NCBI RefSeq assembly: GCF_002453355.1
Contig: NZ_DKGQ01000008.1
Span: 21,093 to 85,092 of the forward strand
Source: Psychrobacter sp. UBA6766
GTDB taxonomy: Bacteria > Pseudomonadota > Gammaproteobacteria > Pseudomonadales > Moraxellaceae
DNA length: 64,000 bases
Direction of reading: 5' to 3'
Position numbers and translations under genes: made by a program. Under the pieces are notes generated by a model. That model did no database searches. It was not told the DNA's origin and saw only the letters and a program-made list of their open reading frames with translations. Shown here one piece after another: positions 25,373-35,500 of the stretch (positions within the stretch are counted from its first letter, which is position 1; each line of letters opens with the position of its first letter).

Positions 25373-26090
25373 TAGTGCAGAAAACGATAGCGTAAAAGAG
25401 GGCGCTGTGCCTGAAAATGAGATGGACTTACTCGAAGACGAGGCTGAAGAAGACGAAGCTGATGACGCTAACAGCGATGGAGAGGACACGTCAGAGCCTG
25501 AGGAGGCGCCTTCCATACTCGAGATGGATGGACAGCCAGAAGAGGACATCGGTAAAAAAATCAATCAGCTGCGCCTTGCAAAAGGTTATTCGCAACGCAA
25601 GCTGGCAAGGATGGCAGGGGTAACCAATACTTCAATCAGTGCAATTGAGCGTAACAAAGTCAGCCCAGCGGTCAATACGCTTAAGGCAATTTTACAGGTG
25701 TTAGGGTCTGATTTAACGACCTTTTTCAGCGATGAGTGGAAAGAGCCCAAAGCCCGCGTGGTGGTCACACCAAAGGATTTGATAGAGCTTAGTGAGTCAA
25801 GCAGTAGAGTGTCGTTAAAGCAGGTATATAACTGTAGCACCACTAAAAATCTGGGATTTTTGATTGAGACGTATCAGCCCAATAGCTCGACCGAAGAAAA
25901 AATAGCTCATGAAGGCGAAGAGATTGGCACCGTTATTGAAGGCAAGGTCCTGATTCGCATTGAAGAGACGACTTATTTGTTGAATGAAGGTGACAGCTAT
26001 GTGATTGATACCATTAAACCGCACACTTTTATCAATCCTACTGATGGCATAACTCGCATCGTAAGTGCGCATACGCCGACGACTTATTAA
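25347..26090 (+). CDS. puuR: PuuR-like XRE/cupin transcriptional regulator with acidic extension
   Basis: A 247-residue regulator starting at the ATG at 25347 (AAGGA upstream), inside the end of puuD. Residues 68-125 form an XRE helix-turn-helix (KINQLRLAKGYSQRKLARMAG). Residues about 175-245 form a cupin sensor domain ending in a HTFINP-type motif. This is the PuuR architecture, which represses puu genes until putrescine is present. The first 67 residues are unusual: 27 are Asp or Glu and the stretch is probably disordered. E. coli PuuR is 185 residues and lacks it. Confidence 0.88.
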   Translation: MPAKNTVHDSAENDSVKEGAVPENEMDLLEDEAEEDEADDANSDGEDTSEPEEAPSILEMDGQPEEDIGKKINQLRLAKGYSQRKLARMAGVTNTSISAIERNKVSPAVNTLKAILQVLGSDLTTFFSDEWKEPKARVVVTPKDLIELSESSSRVSLKQVYNCSTTKNLGFLIETYQPNSSTEEKIAHEGEEIGTVIEGKVLIRIEETTYLLNEGDSYVIDTIKPHTFINPTDGITRIVSAHTPTTY

Positions 26091-26135
26091 GTTAGTATGA
26101 AAGCTCAATTAGCGTTACATTTAGACTGGTAGGTT

Positions 26136-27467
26136 TTAATGGTCTTGAGTGGCTTCTAAGCCGTTGGCTGCTTGTTCTTTGTCTTTCGTTTTACTATCGT
26201 CTTTAAGCAACCTGACTTTGGCATTTTTATCTGCTAGTTCAATTTTGACATAAGGGGACTCAGAAATAGTTTTAGATGTCTTGCTAAAGCTTTTTTTAGT
26301 CCTTTTTACCGCTGCTGCATCCACCTGCGCTTGCTCTTCTGCAAGCGATTGGTCATATAACCCTTGATATACGATAAGCGTTTCTTCAATCATCTCACGC
26401 ATGGTGAATTTGTTGGTCATCTCAGGACGGGTGACACTTTCTAGTTGGTTGCGTACCGCTTTACAGAGTGCTTTGGCGTTGTATTTTTTCACCAATCCTT
26501 GCGGATATAACGGCTGTAAAATTTCGCTAAAGGCTGCTTGATCCCAGCCAATGACCGGCGTTCCTAAATGAATCGCTTGAAGCGCATTGATGCCGATAGA
26601 TTCCGGCTCATTGGCAAGCGCCATGACGATATTGGCCGCCGACAGCCATTCACGCATGTCATTACGCTTGCTGCCGACATAGGTAATGCGCTCAGAGAGC
26701 CCAAGCGTATTGCTACGCTGACGAAAATCTTCATGCGCCACATCGCCTTCGCGGTAATCTTCATCCATAATAATGACGTGAATATTGGGAAATTGTTCTT
26801 GCAAATTGCCCAAAATATCAATCAGCCATTCTTGTCCATATTCGTTGCCGATGATGGTCGGAAAAACCAGCCATTTCTTATGCTCAAGTTCAGGATATTC
26901 AGCAAAAGTATGGCGCAACCAATAAACAGAAGGATTATGCCGATACGGATAACGGCGAGTATCGACACCGCGGTAAATGCGCTTGATGACTTTAGGTTCT
27001 AGCTCCTCACGGCGCAGGCCTTTTTTTAGATAATTGGTCACACTATCGGACACGGTAATGATGGTATCGACATCGAGTAGCGCTTGCGAGTATTTATTAA
27101 TCGGATAAAATCCGTACATGGTCGAGACCAGTTTTGGTCGGCGCTTAACGCGTGCGCGGCGCAAAGCTAAATGCAAAACCCATGCTGGTGTGCGTGAATG
27201 TACATGAATGATGTCGGGATCGTATTTTTCAATCAGGCGGCGTAGCGGTGCGACTTGAAGCAGTGACAGCCAAGATTTTTTATTCATATAGAGCTGATGA
27301 TAAATACTGCCGTCACGTTTTAGGCGTTTGACTAAGTCATTTTCTTCATCAGCGCTGGCGATGATAATGGAAGTATGGCCATTTTTAGCCAAAGCACGCC
27401 CTAGATGAAAAATACCGCGCTCGGATTCATCATGCTTTAAAGACGACAGTAAGCGCATAACTTTCAT
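26136..27467 (-). CDS. GT4-type glycosyltransferase
   Basis: About 443 residues from the ATG at 27467; a TTG ten codons earlier is less likely. It is a GT-B glycosyltransferase with an N-terminal GIFHLGRALAKNGH acceptor-domain loop and DIIHVHSRTPAW. The C-terminal donor motif is NEPESIGINALQAIHLGTPVIGWD (the E-x7-E element). The last 60 residues are Lys-rich, low-complexity and probably not part of the fold. Such enzymes add sugars to lipopolysaccharide core or surface polymers. It sits 80 bases behind the TIGR03915 gene on the same strand; no other glycan genes are nearby. Confidence 0.85.
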   Translation of the reverse strand: MKVMRLLSSLKHDESERGIFHLGRALAKNGHTSIIIASADEENDLVKRLKRDGSIYHQLYMNKKSWLSLLQVAPLRRLIEKYDPDIIHVHSRTPAWVLHLALRRARVKRRPKLVSTMYGFYPINKYSQALLDVDTIITVSDSVTNYLKKGLRREELEPKVIKRIYRGVDTRRYPYRHNPSVYWLRHTFAEYPELEHKKWLVFPTIIGNEYGQEWLIDILGNLQEQFPNIHVIIMDEDYREGDVAHEDFRQRSNTLGLSERITYVGSKRNDMREWLSAANIVMALANEPESIGINALQAIHLGTPVIGWDQAAFSEILQPLYPQGLVKKYNAKALCKAVRNQLESVTRPEMTNKFTMREMIEETLIVYQGLYDQSLAEEQAQVDAAAVKRTKKSFSKTSKTISESPYVKIELADKNAKVRLLKDDSKTKDKEQAANGLEATQDH

Positions 27468-27547
27468 AATAGCGTCGGTTACCAAATCAAATATCAAGTT
27501 GCTATTGTCAGTTAAAAGCGCTCAAAACTCAACCTTGATTCGTAGAC

Positions 27548-28420
27548 TTAGCGACGTTTTTGTAGATGCTCAGCATTTGGTAGAACCTGCTTTTCACTTA
27601 AGTATTTCCAATAACGCTGCGGCAGATATTGCTTATGCAGCCGTGAGTTTTTACGCTCCTTGATATTGACGTTGGTAAAGTAGCCTTGCCAAAACTTTTG
27701 ATAGCGCTGCTCGTCTTCGCTATGAATACTGGCAGGATTTCGTAGCACTGCATCGTCTAAGTCGGTGATGGTTTGTAGGTCAGCAGGGCGCTTGGAGGTA
27801 CTTTTACTTTTGTCATAATAAATGCCATAGCCGCGAGCGACATCATAAATTGCCCAGTGTTGATCTTGATAACGCTGACGAAAATGCTCACCAATCAGTG
27901 GCAGCACATTAAAATCAGGCTCAACACGAGCGAAATAAATATCATCAATGGTATGCTCAAAGCGCACAAACGCTTCCATACGGTGTTTTTCTCGGCTGAC
28001 AGACTTGACGGTCTGTACCAACTCTAAAACGTTTAGGTTGCCCAAGTCCTCCATGATAGCGCGGTTAGGGTAGTCGATTGCATATTTGACTACCTGAAAT
28101 AAAGTGGTGCCGATATGGTCTTTTTCGGACAAAAATCCCCAAAGGATGTTGCGCATTCCCGAACGACCCAATAACTGATTAAGTTTTATCAATACGCGTT
28201 CGGCGTTTTCTTCGTCGGTCGCAACGCTTACCGCTTGAGAGATTAATGACGGCACATAACAATCTTGAGCGATCAGCTGTAAGGATTTATCGTCTTGTAA
28301 TTTATGAGCATAAATGTAGAAAACTGCGCTCAGCCAACCTTCAAAACTTGGCTCATAAAGCACAATACTGGGCGTTAATTGACCGACAATATAGTCATGC
28401 CTTTGCATAAGGTGCGACAT
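27548..28420 (-). CDS. TIGR03915-family putative DNA repair protein (DUF4130)
   Basis: A 290-residue protein of the TIGR03915 family, containing the DUF4130 domain. Landmarks are YEPSFEGWLSAVFYIY at the start, NILWGFLSEKDHIG, the central SREKHRMEAFVRFEH and HWAIYDVARGYGIYYD. It always travels with the TIGR03916 radical SAM protein, here 43 bases upstream on the same strand. The domain also occurs fused to UdgX-type uracil-DNA-binding proteins, hence the predicted DNA-repair link. Molecular activity is not known. Confidence 0.87.
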   Translation of the reverse strand: MSHLMQRHDYIVGQLTPSIVLYEPSFEGWLSAVFYIYAHKLQDDKSLQLIAQDCYVPSLISQAVSVATDEENAERVLIKLNQLLGRSGMRNILWGFLSEKDHIGTTLFQVVKYAIDYPNRAIMEDLGNLNVLELVQTVKSVSREKHRMEAFVRFEHTIDDIYFARVEPDFNVLPLIGEHFRQRYQDQHWAIYDVARGYGIYYDKSKSTSKRPADLQTITDLDDAVLRNPASIHSEDEQRYQKFWQGYFTNVNIKERKNSRLHKQYLPQRYWKYLSEKQVLPNAEHLQKRR

Positions 28421-28462
28421 TTATGTTCCTATTTAAAGTAGTAGCAATTAACACCATATTCA

Positions 28463-29731
28463 TTAAAACAGTGCCAATTGTCCGTTACGTTGGTCTTTAT
28501 ATTTGGTCTGCGTTTGCGCCAGTACATATTGGCGGAAGTTATCACGCGTTAAATGAGCAAGATGTTCATTTTTACCGGTAGTCGCGATAAAGTATTTGGC
28601 GCGGTTGACTGCTGCACCCATTTTTTTCAGATGATAAAGCGTCAATTGGTTAAACTTGCGCGCCTTCATTATCTTCTTAGCTGTTTTGGTGCCGATGCCG
28701 GGAATTCGGACAATCATCTCGTAAGTGGCGGTTTGAATATTAACAGGGAAATGCTCACGATGACGGATGGCCCAAGCCAGTTTTGGGTCGCAATCCAAAT
28801 CTAAAAACGGCGAGTCGGGCTCAACAATTTCGTGGGCGCCAAATCCATAAAAGCGCATCAGCCAATCGGCTTGATAGAGGCGATTTTCACGTATCATCGG
28901 CACTGGCGTCCCAATCGCTGGCAGGCGACTATCGGACAACATCGGCACGTAACCTGAGTAATAAACACGTTTTAAATCATATTGCTGATAAAAATGGCTC
29001 GATAGCTGAATCACTTGCAAGTCGGTCTCATTACTAGCGCCAACAATCATCTGGCTAGTCTGGCCTGCTGGCACAAATTTGGGCGCTTTTTTATGGGTCT
29101 TACGGCTCTCTTTAATGGTAATAATTTCAGTTTTAACGGTTTCCATCGGTGCTTTTAATTCATCATGTGACTTCTCTGGAGCAAGCAGTGCCAGACCAGA
29201 CTTGGTCGGAATTTCAATATTAACGCTAAGCCGGTCGGCATAAAGCCCTGCTTCTAATAACAATTCTTTTGATGAACCAGGAATGGTTTTTAGATGGATA
29301 TAACCGTTAAATCGTTCACGAGTACGTAGTATCTTGGCGACCTCGACCAGTCGCTCCATCGTATAGTCGCCACTTTTAAAAATACCTGAGCTGAGAAATA
29401 ACCCTTCGATATAATTACGGCGATAAAACTGCATAGTCAAATCAACCACTTCCTCGACACTAAAAGCCGCGCGCGGCGTGTCATTACTTTTACGCGAAGT
29501 ACAATAAGCACAGTCATAAATGCAATGATTGGTTAGTAGAATTTTAAGGAGGCTGACGCAGCGGCCATCTTCGGTATAGCTGTGGCAAATACCCGTTGCG
29601 GAAGCATCACCGAGTCCGCCGCCTTGGTTTTTGCGCGTACCAGCGGAAGAGGAACAAGAAACATCATACTTAGCAGCGTCCGCTAAAATGTTAAGCTTAC
29701 CTTGCAGTCGTTCATAATTGATGGTGGCCAT
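28463..29731 (-). CDS. TIGR03916-family radical SAM protein, putative DNA repair/modification
   Basis: A 422-residue radical SAM enzyme from the ATG at 29731. The 4Fe-4S cluster cysteines are Cys70, Cys74 and Cys77 in NHCIYDCAYCTSR (C-x3-C-x2-C). Extra cysteines precede it. The C-terminal third carries a helix-hairpin-helix, VRIPGIGTKTAKKIMKAR, a non-specific DNA-binding motif shared with DNA repair enzymes. The pair with the DUF4130 gene is conserved across bacteria. The reaction and substrate are unknown. Confidence 0.88.
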   Translation of the reverse strand: MATINYERLQGKLNILADAAKYDVSCSSSAGTRKNQGGGLGDASATGICHSYTEDGRCVSLLKILLTNHCIYDCAYCTSRKSNDTPRAAFSVEEVVDLTMQFYRRNYIEGLFLSSGIFKSGDYTMERLVEVAKILRTRERFNGYIHLKTIPGSSKELLLEAGLYADRLSVNIEIPTKSGLALLAPEKSHDELKAPMETVKTEIITIKESRKTHKKAPKFVPAGQTSQMIVGASNETDLQVIQLSSHFYQQYDLKRVYYSGYVPMLSDSRLPAIGTPVPMIRENRLYQADWLMRFYGFGAHEIVEPDSPFLDLDCDPKLAWAIRHREHFPVNIQTATYEMIVRIPGIGTKTAKKIMKARKFNQLTLYHLKKMGAAVNRAKYFIATTGKNEHLAHLTRDNFRQYVLAQTQTKYKDQRNGQLALF

Positions 29732-29896
29732 GAGCACTGTTTACCAAAACACTTATTGACATTTATTTTAGCAAAATTAAGGTTAAATCATTGTAAAGGT
29801 GGGATAATGAGATAAACAAGACGACAAGTAGTGTCGCTTGGTGATAAAAAATGACTATCGGAAATGCTCCGTCATTCACTTTTCTTCAAAATAGAT

Positions 29897-29920
29897 AAAG
29901 CCCAGCATTCGCCGGGCTTT
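29897..29920. terminator. Intrinsic terminator hairpin
   Basis: AAAGCCC (29897-29903) pairs with GGGCTTT (29914-29920). On the minus strand it follows the secreted-protein gene at 29964 and runs into T-rich sequence. Confidence 0.65.
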
Positions 29921-29963
29921 ATAGTAATTATTTAATAGAAGCTGTTTCTATACGGCGTAATTT

Positions 29964-30860
29964 TTATTGAACCTTCGCACGTATAACCACAGTCTGAGCG
30001 GCATTTGGACTTAGATCAACTAAATTCCATTTCAGGCCCGAATAATTTTCTTTGACGACAACGGTATTACCCACTTGCTGAATGGTTTGATAGGTGTCAC
30101 CACCTGTGGTCGCAAGCGTCGGCAAAGGGCTGTTTAATGACACCAGTCTCACGCCACTTGGCAGAGAAACCATCGCATTGATATTGTTGACAGGCTGGGT
30201 AGTGGTATTGGTGTAAGTGGTATGATATTCAATCACGTCACCGGGTGCGATATGATTGGCTGGCACCGCCACTTCACGTCCATCACTATTTTTAAGGATT
30301 TTCATTACCTTGGTTTTGGCATTGACCACATCAGGGGTGCTAAAAGTTGGATTAAGTTGCAACGCATCTACAGAGGTAACAGTCATCACTTGGTTGGTCA
30401 CTGGTTGATTGGCAATGACCTGTGTCGTCACTGGCGTATTGAGCACAGGCAACTGGGTTGTTGGTGTGACAGGAAGTACTTGAGTAACGGTGCTGGTCGG
30501 TACGGTAATAACATCGACACGGCTGCTTTGATTGGTTGTTTGACTAGTCACAGGAACACTGGTCACGGTCGCACTGCCTTGGTTAACGACATAGCGCGGA
30601 ACATTGGTCACTTGTGTGGCGTAAAACGGCATACCATCTTGCATAGTAATACCGTTAGGCGTAGCAGTGATCACTGCTGTCTTACCATCAGAATAGTTTT
30701 CAACTACTGTAGTACTGCTGCTAACAGAGGGTACGACCGTTACTTCAGGGGCAGCAATGGCTGAAGACATAACCAATACACTACCAGCCAAAAGTGCTGA
30801 TACTGCCGTAAAAGTGGCCGTTTTTTTAGTCATTGATGTATTAGTGATATTTGTAGTCAT
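29964..30860 (-). CDS. Secreted Thr/Val-rich protein with DUF11-like C-terminal domain
   Basis: A 298-residue exported protein. The signal peptide ends about AIA-AP near residue 37. Residues about 40-180 are low-complexity, rich in Thr, Val, Gln and Pro. The C-terminal 110 residues resemble a DUF11-type beta-sandwich (PGDVIEYHTTYTNTTTQPVNNINAMVSLPSGVRLV). Related domains occur in repetitive surface proteins, but here there is one copy and no cell-wall anchor. Probably periplasmic or secreted. AAAGGA precedes the ATG at 30860. Confidence 0.75.
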   Translation of the reverse strand: MTTNITNTSMTKKTATFTAVSALLAGSVLVMSSAIAAPEVTVVPSVSSSTTVVENYSDGKTAVITATPNGITMQDGMPFYATQVTNVPRYVVNQGSATVTSVPVTSQTTNQSSRVDVITVPTSTVTQVLPVTPTTQLPVLNTPVTTQVIANQPVTNQVMTVTSVDALQLNPTFSTPDVVNAKTKVMKILKNSDGREVAVPANHIAPGDVIEYHTTYTNTTTQPVNNINAMVSLPSGVRLVSLNSPLPTLATTGGDTYQTIQQVGNTVVVKENYSGLKWNLVDLSPNAAQTVVIRAKVQ

Positions 30861-31261
30861 AATAATTTCCTTTAAATACAGTCAGTCAAGCAAAAATAAA
30901 AAATCGTTGGATAAACAAAACCCCCGTTAAATGACACTACAGAACAGGTCAAATAACGAGGGTAAATAAAGGTTGATAGCGCAGATTTGCCATCTTTCCA
31001 TCATTATTTTTAGTTAGACGATAAACAATGAATATTAAGCTCATTGCTCTGCACTCTCTATGCAAAGATTATGCGCTAAAACGAATTGAGGTGAAAAGCA
31101 GCATTGTGTAACTACCTGCTATAAATAACAGTTTCTTGTGCAGCTTTCTTTTCTCATCATTCTGTCTGTGCTTTAGGCGTAAGCAGATTAACAGCTTACT
31201 TGTTATAAATAATGATGGTTATTAAAGGTGTTTTATTAAAAGTCATTAAAAATCACGATAA
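30861..31261. other. 401-base region between greA and the secreted-protein gene
   Basis: Holds the greA terminator hairpin at 30911-30963 and otherwise AT-rich sequence presumed to carry the promoter of the minus-strand gene at 29964. No coding frame or RNA is convincing. Confidence 0.5.
30911..30963 (-). terminator. Probable greA terminator
   Basis: On the minus strand ACCCTCGTTA (30963-30954) pairs with TAACGGGGG (30929-30921), with a further GAC/GTC inside, followed by TTTTGTTTAT. It lies about 300 bases downstream of greA and may instead end a longer read-through. Confidence 0.55.
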
Positions 31262-31738
31262 TTAGTCGTAAATGACTTTCATAATTTCATATTCGACCAC
31301 ACCTTTTGGCGTTTCGATACGTGCTTCGTCGCCTTCAGATTTACCGATGAGGCCACGAGCAATCGGTGAGTTGACTGAGATTTTGCCAGCCTTAAAATCC
31401 GCTTCATCATCACCAACGATTTTATACTGCTTTTCTTCTTCGGTGTCCATATTTTCAATCACGACGCTTACACCGAATACCACGCGACCATCATTTGGTA
31501 GTGTAGTAGGGTCAATGACTTGTGCAGCGCCAAGCTTGGCTTCGATGTCACGAATACGCGCTTCACAAAATCCTTGCTGCTCACGAGCGGCATGGTATTC
31601 AGCGTTTTCTTTTAGGTCACCGTGTTCGCGAGCTTCAGCGATAGCAGCAGTGATACGGGGACGGTCGACACTTTTTAACTGTTTGAGTTCAGCCTCTAAA
31701 GCGGCGTGACCTTGTGGGGTCATGGGATAACGTTGCAT
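31262..31738 (-). CDS. greA: Transcription elongation factor GreA
   Basis: A 158-residue protein of the usual GreA length. It rescues backtracked RNA polymerase by stimulating transcript cleavage. The N-terminal coiled coil has [24 protein letters not shown] and the acidic tip [25 protein letters not shown]. The C-terminal FKBP-like domain ends with [28 protein letters not shown] precedes the ATG. It lies downstream of carB on the same strand, the common carA-carB-greA order of gammaproteobacteria. Confidence 0.97.
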   Translation of the reverse strand: MQRYPMTPQGHAALEAELKQLKSVDRPRITAAIAEAREHGDLKENAEYHAAREQQGFCEARIRDIEAKLGAAQVIDPTTLPNDGRVVFGVSVVIENMDTEEEKQYKIVGDDEADFKAGKISVNSPIARGLIGKSEGDEARIETPKGVVEYEIMKVIYD

Positions 31739-31920
31739 GTTTTTTCCTTAAACCAATAACACGGGCACCATTTCATGATGAGATGGTGTCAGTGTTGTTG
31801 CAATGAGTATGTAATATAAAAAGAGTGAGGTTGAGGCTGCGTCGTAAGTAAATGTACACTTAGCTATTAACTATCAGCACGGATACACTGACCAAAAAGA
31901 TGCCTTAACCTTACGTAATA

Positions 31921-31955
31921 AAAAGCATAGTCGCAGTTCAGCCACTATGCTTTTT
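31921..31955. terminator. Terminator between carB and greA
   Basis: AAAAGCATAGT (31921-31931) pairs with ACTATGCTTTTT (31944-31955); a T run follows on both strands. On the minus strand it ends carB, so greA probably has its own promoter within the 370-base gap (31739-32108), where I see no other feature. Confidence 0.85.
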
Positions 31956-32108
31956 AGGTCTATCTTTTAAAAACTTTATTTTTTAAACCACTATATTTTT
32001 TTAAGTACTACGGTCGTGTAAAAACCAGTAATAAGTTTGGCAGCCGCTTTTAAATAGGCGTTACCATTATGCTTAATCTACTGAAATTATACAGCCAAGT
32101 CAATAGTG

Positions 32109-35100
32109 CTAAGCGATAGTCTTTGCTTGTTCGTGCAAATCTTGAAGTTTATAAACCTCAAACGGTAAGTCAATTGTATAAGATTTACAAACCGCATCTG
32201 CCGCGCCTAAAGTAGTCACATAAAACACTTTGCCTTGAAGCGCACTTCGGCGGATAGAGAATGAATCCTCTTGTGCCTGTTTGCCTTCGGTAGTGTTGAT
32301 AATCATATCGATTTTACCATTTTTCAAGGCATCAACAATGTGCGGGCGACCTTCGGTGACTTTATTAATTTGCTTACATTCAATACCATTTTCCGCCAGT
32401 ACTTTTTGTGTTCCCGTAGTGGCGACAATGTTAAAGCCAAAGTCGATCAGTTGGCGCGCAATAGGGGCGACTTGTTCTTTATCGCTATCACGAACGGAGA
32501 TAAAGACGGTTTTGGTTTCGCCTTCAGTTGGCAGTCCTGGTAAGCGCTCATTACTACCAATAACCGCCTTGTAGAATGCTTCGCCAAAGGTTTTACCAAC
32601 GCCCATGACTTCACCAGTTGATTTCATCTCAGGGCTTAAGATGGGGTCAACACCGGGGAATTTAGCAAATGGGAATACCGCTTCTTTGACCGCAAAAAAT
32701 GACGGAACGATTTCAGTGGTAAAGCCTTGGTCTTTTAGTGACGTGCCAGCCATACAACGCGCGGCTACTTGTGCTAGTGAGGTACCAATGCATTTTGACA
32801 CAAAAGGTACGGTTCTCGCTGCACGTGGATTGACCTCTAAAATATAGACCGTTTCACCTTTTACCGCAAACTGGACGTTCATTAAACCAACCACGCCGAG
32901 CTCTTTTGCCATAGCGACGGTTTGTGCGCGCATTTTATCGCAAAGCTCGTCAGATAATGAGTAAGGCGGCAATGAACAGGCTGAGTCGCCTGAATGAACG
33001 CCTGCTTGTTCGATATGCTGCATGATGCCGCCAATGACCACATCAGTACCGTCACAAACACAATCAACATCGACTTCGATGGCGTCGTCTAAGAAGCGAT
33101 CTAACAGTACTGGCGCTTCGTTTGATGCTTGCACTGCTGTACGTAAGTAATGTTTGAGCTCATCTTCGTTATAGACGATTTCCATCGCGCGACCACCAAG
33201 AACATAAGATGGGCGTACTACCAATGGATAGCCAACGTCTTTTGCTTTGACCAAACCATCTTCTAAACTGGTTGCTAGAGCATTTGATGGCTGAACTAGG
33301 TTGAGTTGCTGAATCATATGCTGGAAGCGTTCGCGGTCTTCTGCACGGTCGATCGCATCAGGGCTGGTACCAATAATTTTAACGCCAGCTGATTCTAATG
33401 CGCGTGCCAATTTCAGTGGCGTTTGACCCCCAAATTGTACAATCACGCCATCAGGGTTTTCGATGCGGACGATTTCTAATACGTCCTCTAAGGTGATTGG
33501 CTCAAAGTAGAGACGGTCTGAGGTGTCATAATCGGTTGAAACCGTTTCAGGGTTACAGTTGACCATGATGGTTTCATAGCCGTCTTCACGCATCGCAAGG
33601 GCCGCGTGAACACAGCAATAATCGAACTCAATACCTTGGCCGATACGGTTTGGCCCGCCGCCGATCACCATGATTTTCTTGTTATCGGTTGGATTGGCTT
33701 CGCATTCGCTATCGTAGGTTGAGTACATATAAGCGGTACTAGTGGCAAATTCTGCCGCGCAGGTATCGACACGTTTATAAACGGGATAAACACCCAAATC
33801 CCAACGTTTTTTGCGCAATTGCTTTTGTGAGACGCCAAGCAGTTTTGCCAATCGCAAGTCTGATAAGCCTTTGCGTTTAAAGCGACGCAGATTGGTTTCG
33901 TTCAACCCGCCAAAGCCTAATGCTTTTACTAGGGCTTCGGTCTTGACGATGTCTTCGATTTGCACCAAGAACCATGGGTCGATTTTGGTAAAGTTAAAGA
34001 CGTCATCGACACTCATACCTGCGCGGAATGCATCTGCCACGTAGTAGATACGATCTGGAGTCGGGATAGTTAAGCGATTGGTAATTTCACTACGCGCTTT
34101 TTCGATGCTTACTTTTGCTAAGTCGATTTGCTCATCAAAACCGTCAGCGCCTGTTTCCATTCCACGAAGTGCTTTTTGCATCGATTCTTGGAAGTTTCGG
34201 CCAATCGCCATCACTTCACCGACTGATTTCATCTGCGTTGATAGGATGTTATCGGCTTGGGGGAATTTTTCGAAGTTAAAACGTGGAATCTTGGTCACGA
34301 CATAATCAAGTGCAGGCTCAAAGCTGGCTGGCGTTTTGCCACCAGTGATGTCATTTTGCAATTCATCTAGGGTATAACCAATCGCCAGTTTTGCAGCAAT
34401 TTTCGCAATTGGGAAACCTGTGGCTTTTGATGCCAGTGCTGATGAGCGTGACACGCGCGGGTTCATCTCAATAACAACCATACGACCCGTATCTGGATTA
34501 ATACCAAACTGCACGTTTGAGCCGCCTGTTTCAACACCAATCTCACGCAGTACAGCGAGTGAGGCGTTACGCATGATTTGATATTCTTTGTCGGTCAAAG
34601 TCTGCGCTGGGGCAACCGTAATTGAGTCGCCGGTGTGAACACCCATTGGGTCAAAATTTTCAATCGCACAAATGATGATGCAGTTGTCATTTTCGTCACG
34701 AACCACTTCCATCTCGTACTCTTTCCAGCCGATTAACGACTCATCGATGAGCAGTTGATGGTTTGGTGATAAATCAAAACCGCGCTCACAAATCTCGATA
34801 AATTCGTCACGATTGTACGCAATACCGCCGCCTGAGCCACCCATAGTAAATGACGGACGAATGATACACGGATAGCCCATTTTTTCTTGAGTGGCAAAGG
34901 CTTCTTCCATGGTCTCAGCCGTTTCTGCACGCGGGCATTCAAGGCCGATGCGCTTCATGGCTTTATCAAACAAGTTACGGTCTTCAGCCATCTCTATTGA
35001 GTCTTTGGTCGCGCCGATTAACTCGCAGCTATATTTAGTTAATACGCCGTGTTTGTCCAAATCTAGCGCACAGTTTAGCGCTGTCTGGCCGCCCATCGTT

Positions 35101-35363
35101 GGCAAGATCGCATCGGGACGTTCTTTGGCAATGATTTGCTCAACCGTTTGCCACGTAATCGGCTCGATGTACGTCGCGTCAGCCATGACAGGGTCGGTCA
35201 TGATGGTTGCCGGGTTTGAGTTGACCAAGATGACGCGGTAGCCTTCTTCTTTTAGCGCTTTACACGCTTGTGCGCCTGAGTAGTCAAACTCACAGGCTTG
35301 ACCAATGACGATAGGGCCTGCGCCAATGATAAGAATGCTTTTTATGTCGGTACGTTTTGGCAT
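32109..35363 (-). CDS. carB: Carbamoyl phosphate synthase large subunit
   Basis: A 1084-residue subunit, close to the 1073 of E. coli. It makes carbamoyl phosphate for arginine and pyrimidine synthesis from bicarbonate, ATP and ammonia. Two homologous ATP-grasp halves are visible: the first with [17 protein letters not shown] and [11 protein letters not shown], the second with [17 protein letters not shown] and [10 protein letters not shown]. The allosteric MGS-like domain covers about residues 940-1084. It lies 137 bases downstream of carA. Confidence 0.98.
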   Translation of the reverse strand: MPKRTDIKSILIIGAGPIVIGQACEFDYSGAQACKALKEEGYRVILVNSNPATIMTDPVMADATYIEPITWQTVEQIIAKERPDAILPTMGGQTALNCALDLDKHGVLTKYSCELIGATKDSIEMAEDRNLFDKAMKRIGLECPRAETAETMEEAFATQEKMGYPCIIRPSFTMGGSGGGIAYNRDEFIEICERGFDLSPNHQLLIDESLIGWKEYEMEVVRDENDNCIIICAIENFDPMGVHTGDSITVAPAQTLTDKEYQIMRNASLAVLREIGVETGGSNVQFGINPDTGRMVVIEMNPRVSRSSALASKATGFPIAKIAAKLAIGYTLDELQNDITGGKTPASFEPALDYVVTKIPRFNFEKFPQADNILSTQMKSVGEVMAIGRNFQESMQKALRGMETGADGFDEQIDLAKVSIEKARSEITNRLTIPTPDRIYYVADAFRAGMSVDDVFNFTKIDPWFLVQIEDIVKTEALVKALGFGGLNETNLRRFKRKGLSDLRLAKLLGVSQKQLRKKRWDLGVYPVYKRVDTCAAEFATSTAYMYSTYDSECEANPTDNKKIMVIGGGPNRIGQGIEFDYCCVHAALAMREDGYETIMVNCNPETVSTDYDTSDRLYFEPITLEDVLEIVRIENPDGVIVQFGGQTPLKLARALESAGVKIIGTSPDAIDRAEDRERFQHMIQQLNLVQPSNALATSLEDGLVKAKDVGYPLVVRPSYVLGGRAMEIVYNEDELKHYLRTAVQASNEAPVLLDRFLDDAIEVDVDCVCDGTDVVIGGIMQHIEQAGVHSGDSACSLPPYSLSDELCDKMRAQTVAMAKELGVVGLMNVQFAVKGETVYILEVNPRAARTVPFVSKCIGTSLAQVAARCMAGTSLKDQGFTTEIVPSFFAVKEAVFPFAKFPGVDPILSPEMKSTGEVMGVGKTFGEAFYKAVIGSNERLPGLPTEGETKTVFISVRDSDKEQVAPIARQLIDFGFNIVATTGTQKVLAENGIECKQINKVTEGRPHIVDALKNGKIDMIINTTEGKQAQEDSFSIRRSALQGKVFYVTTLGAADAVCKSYTIDLPFEVYKLQDLHEQAKTIA

Positions 35364-35500
35364 AGTTAGGGCTACCTTCGTTATATGATGTTTTAATTGA
35401 TTATATTTGGATAAAACAGTATTTAAAAAAATACTATTGTGTTTTGCGTGGGTCAGCTTAAATCATCAAGCATGATCTAAGCTGTAAAAGAATATCTATT

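Noticed and set aside
30222..30764. 180-codon plus-strand frame opposite the secreted protein
   Set aside because: It is a by-product of the repetitive Thr/Val codons of the real gene; His/Arg/Gly-rich sequence without any domain.
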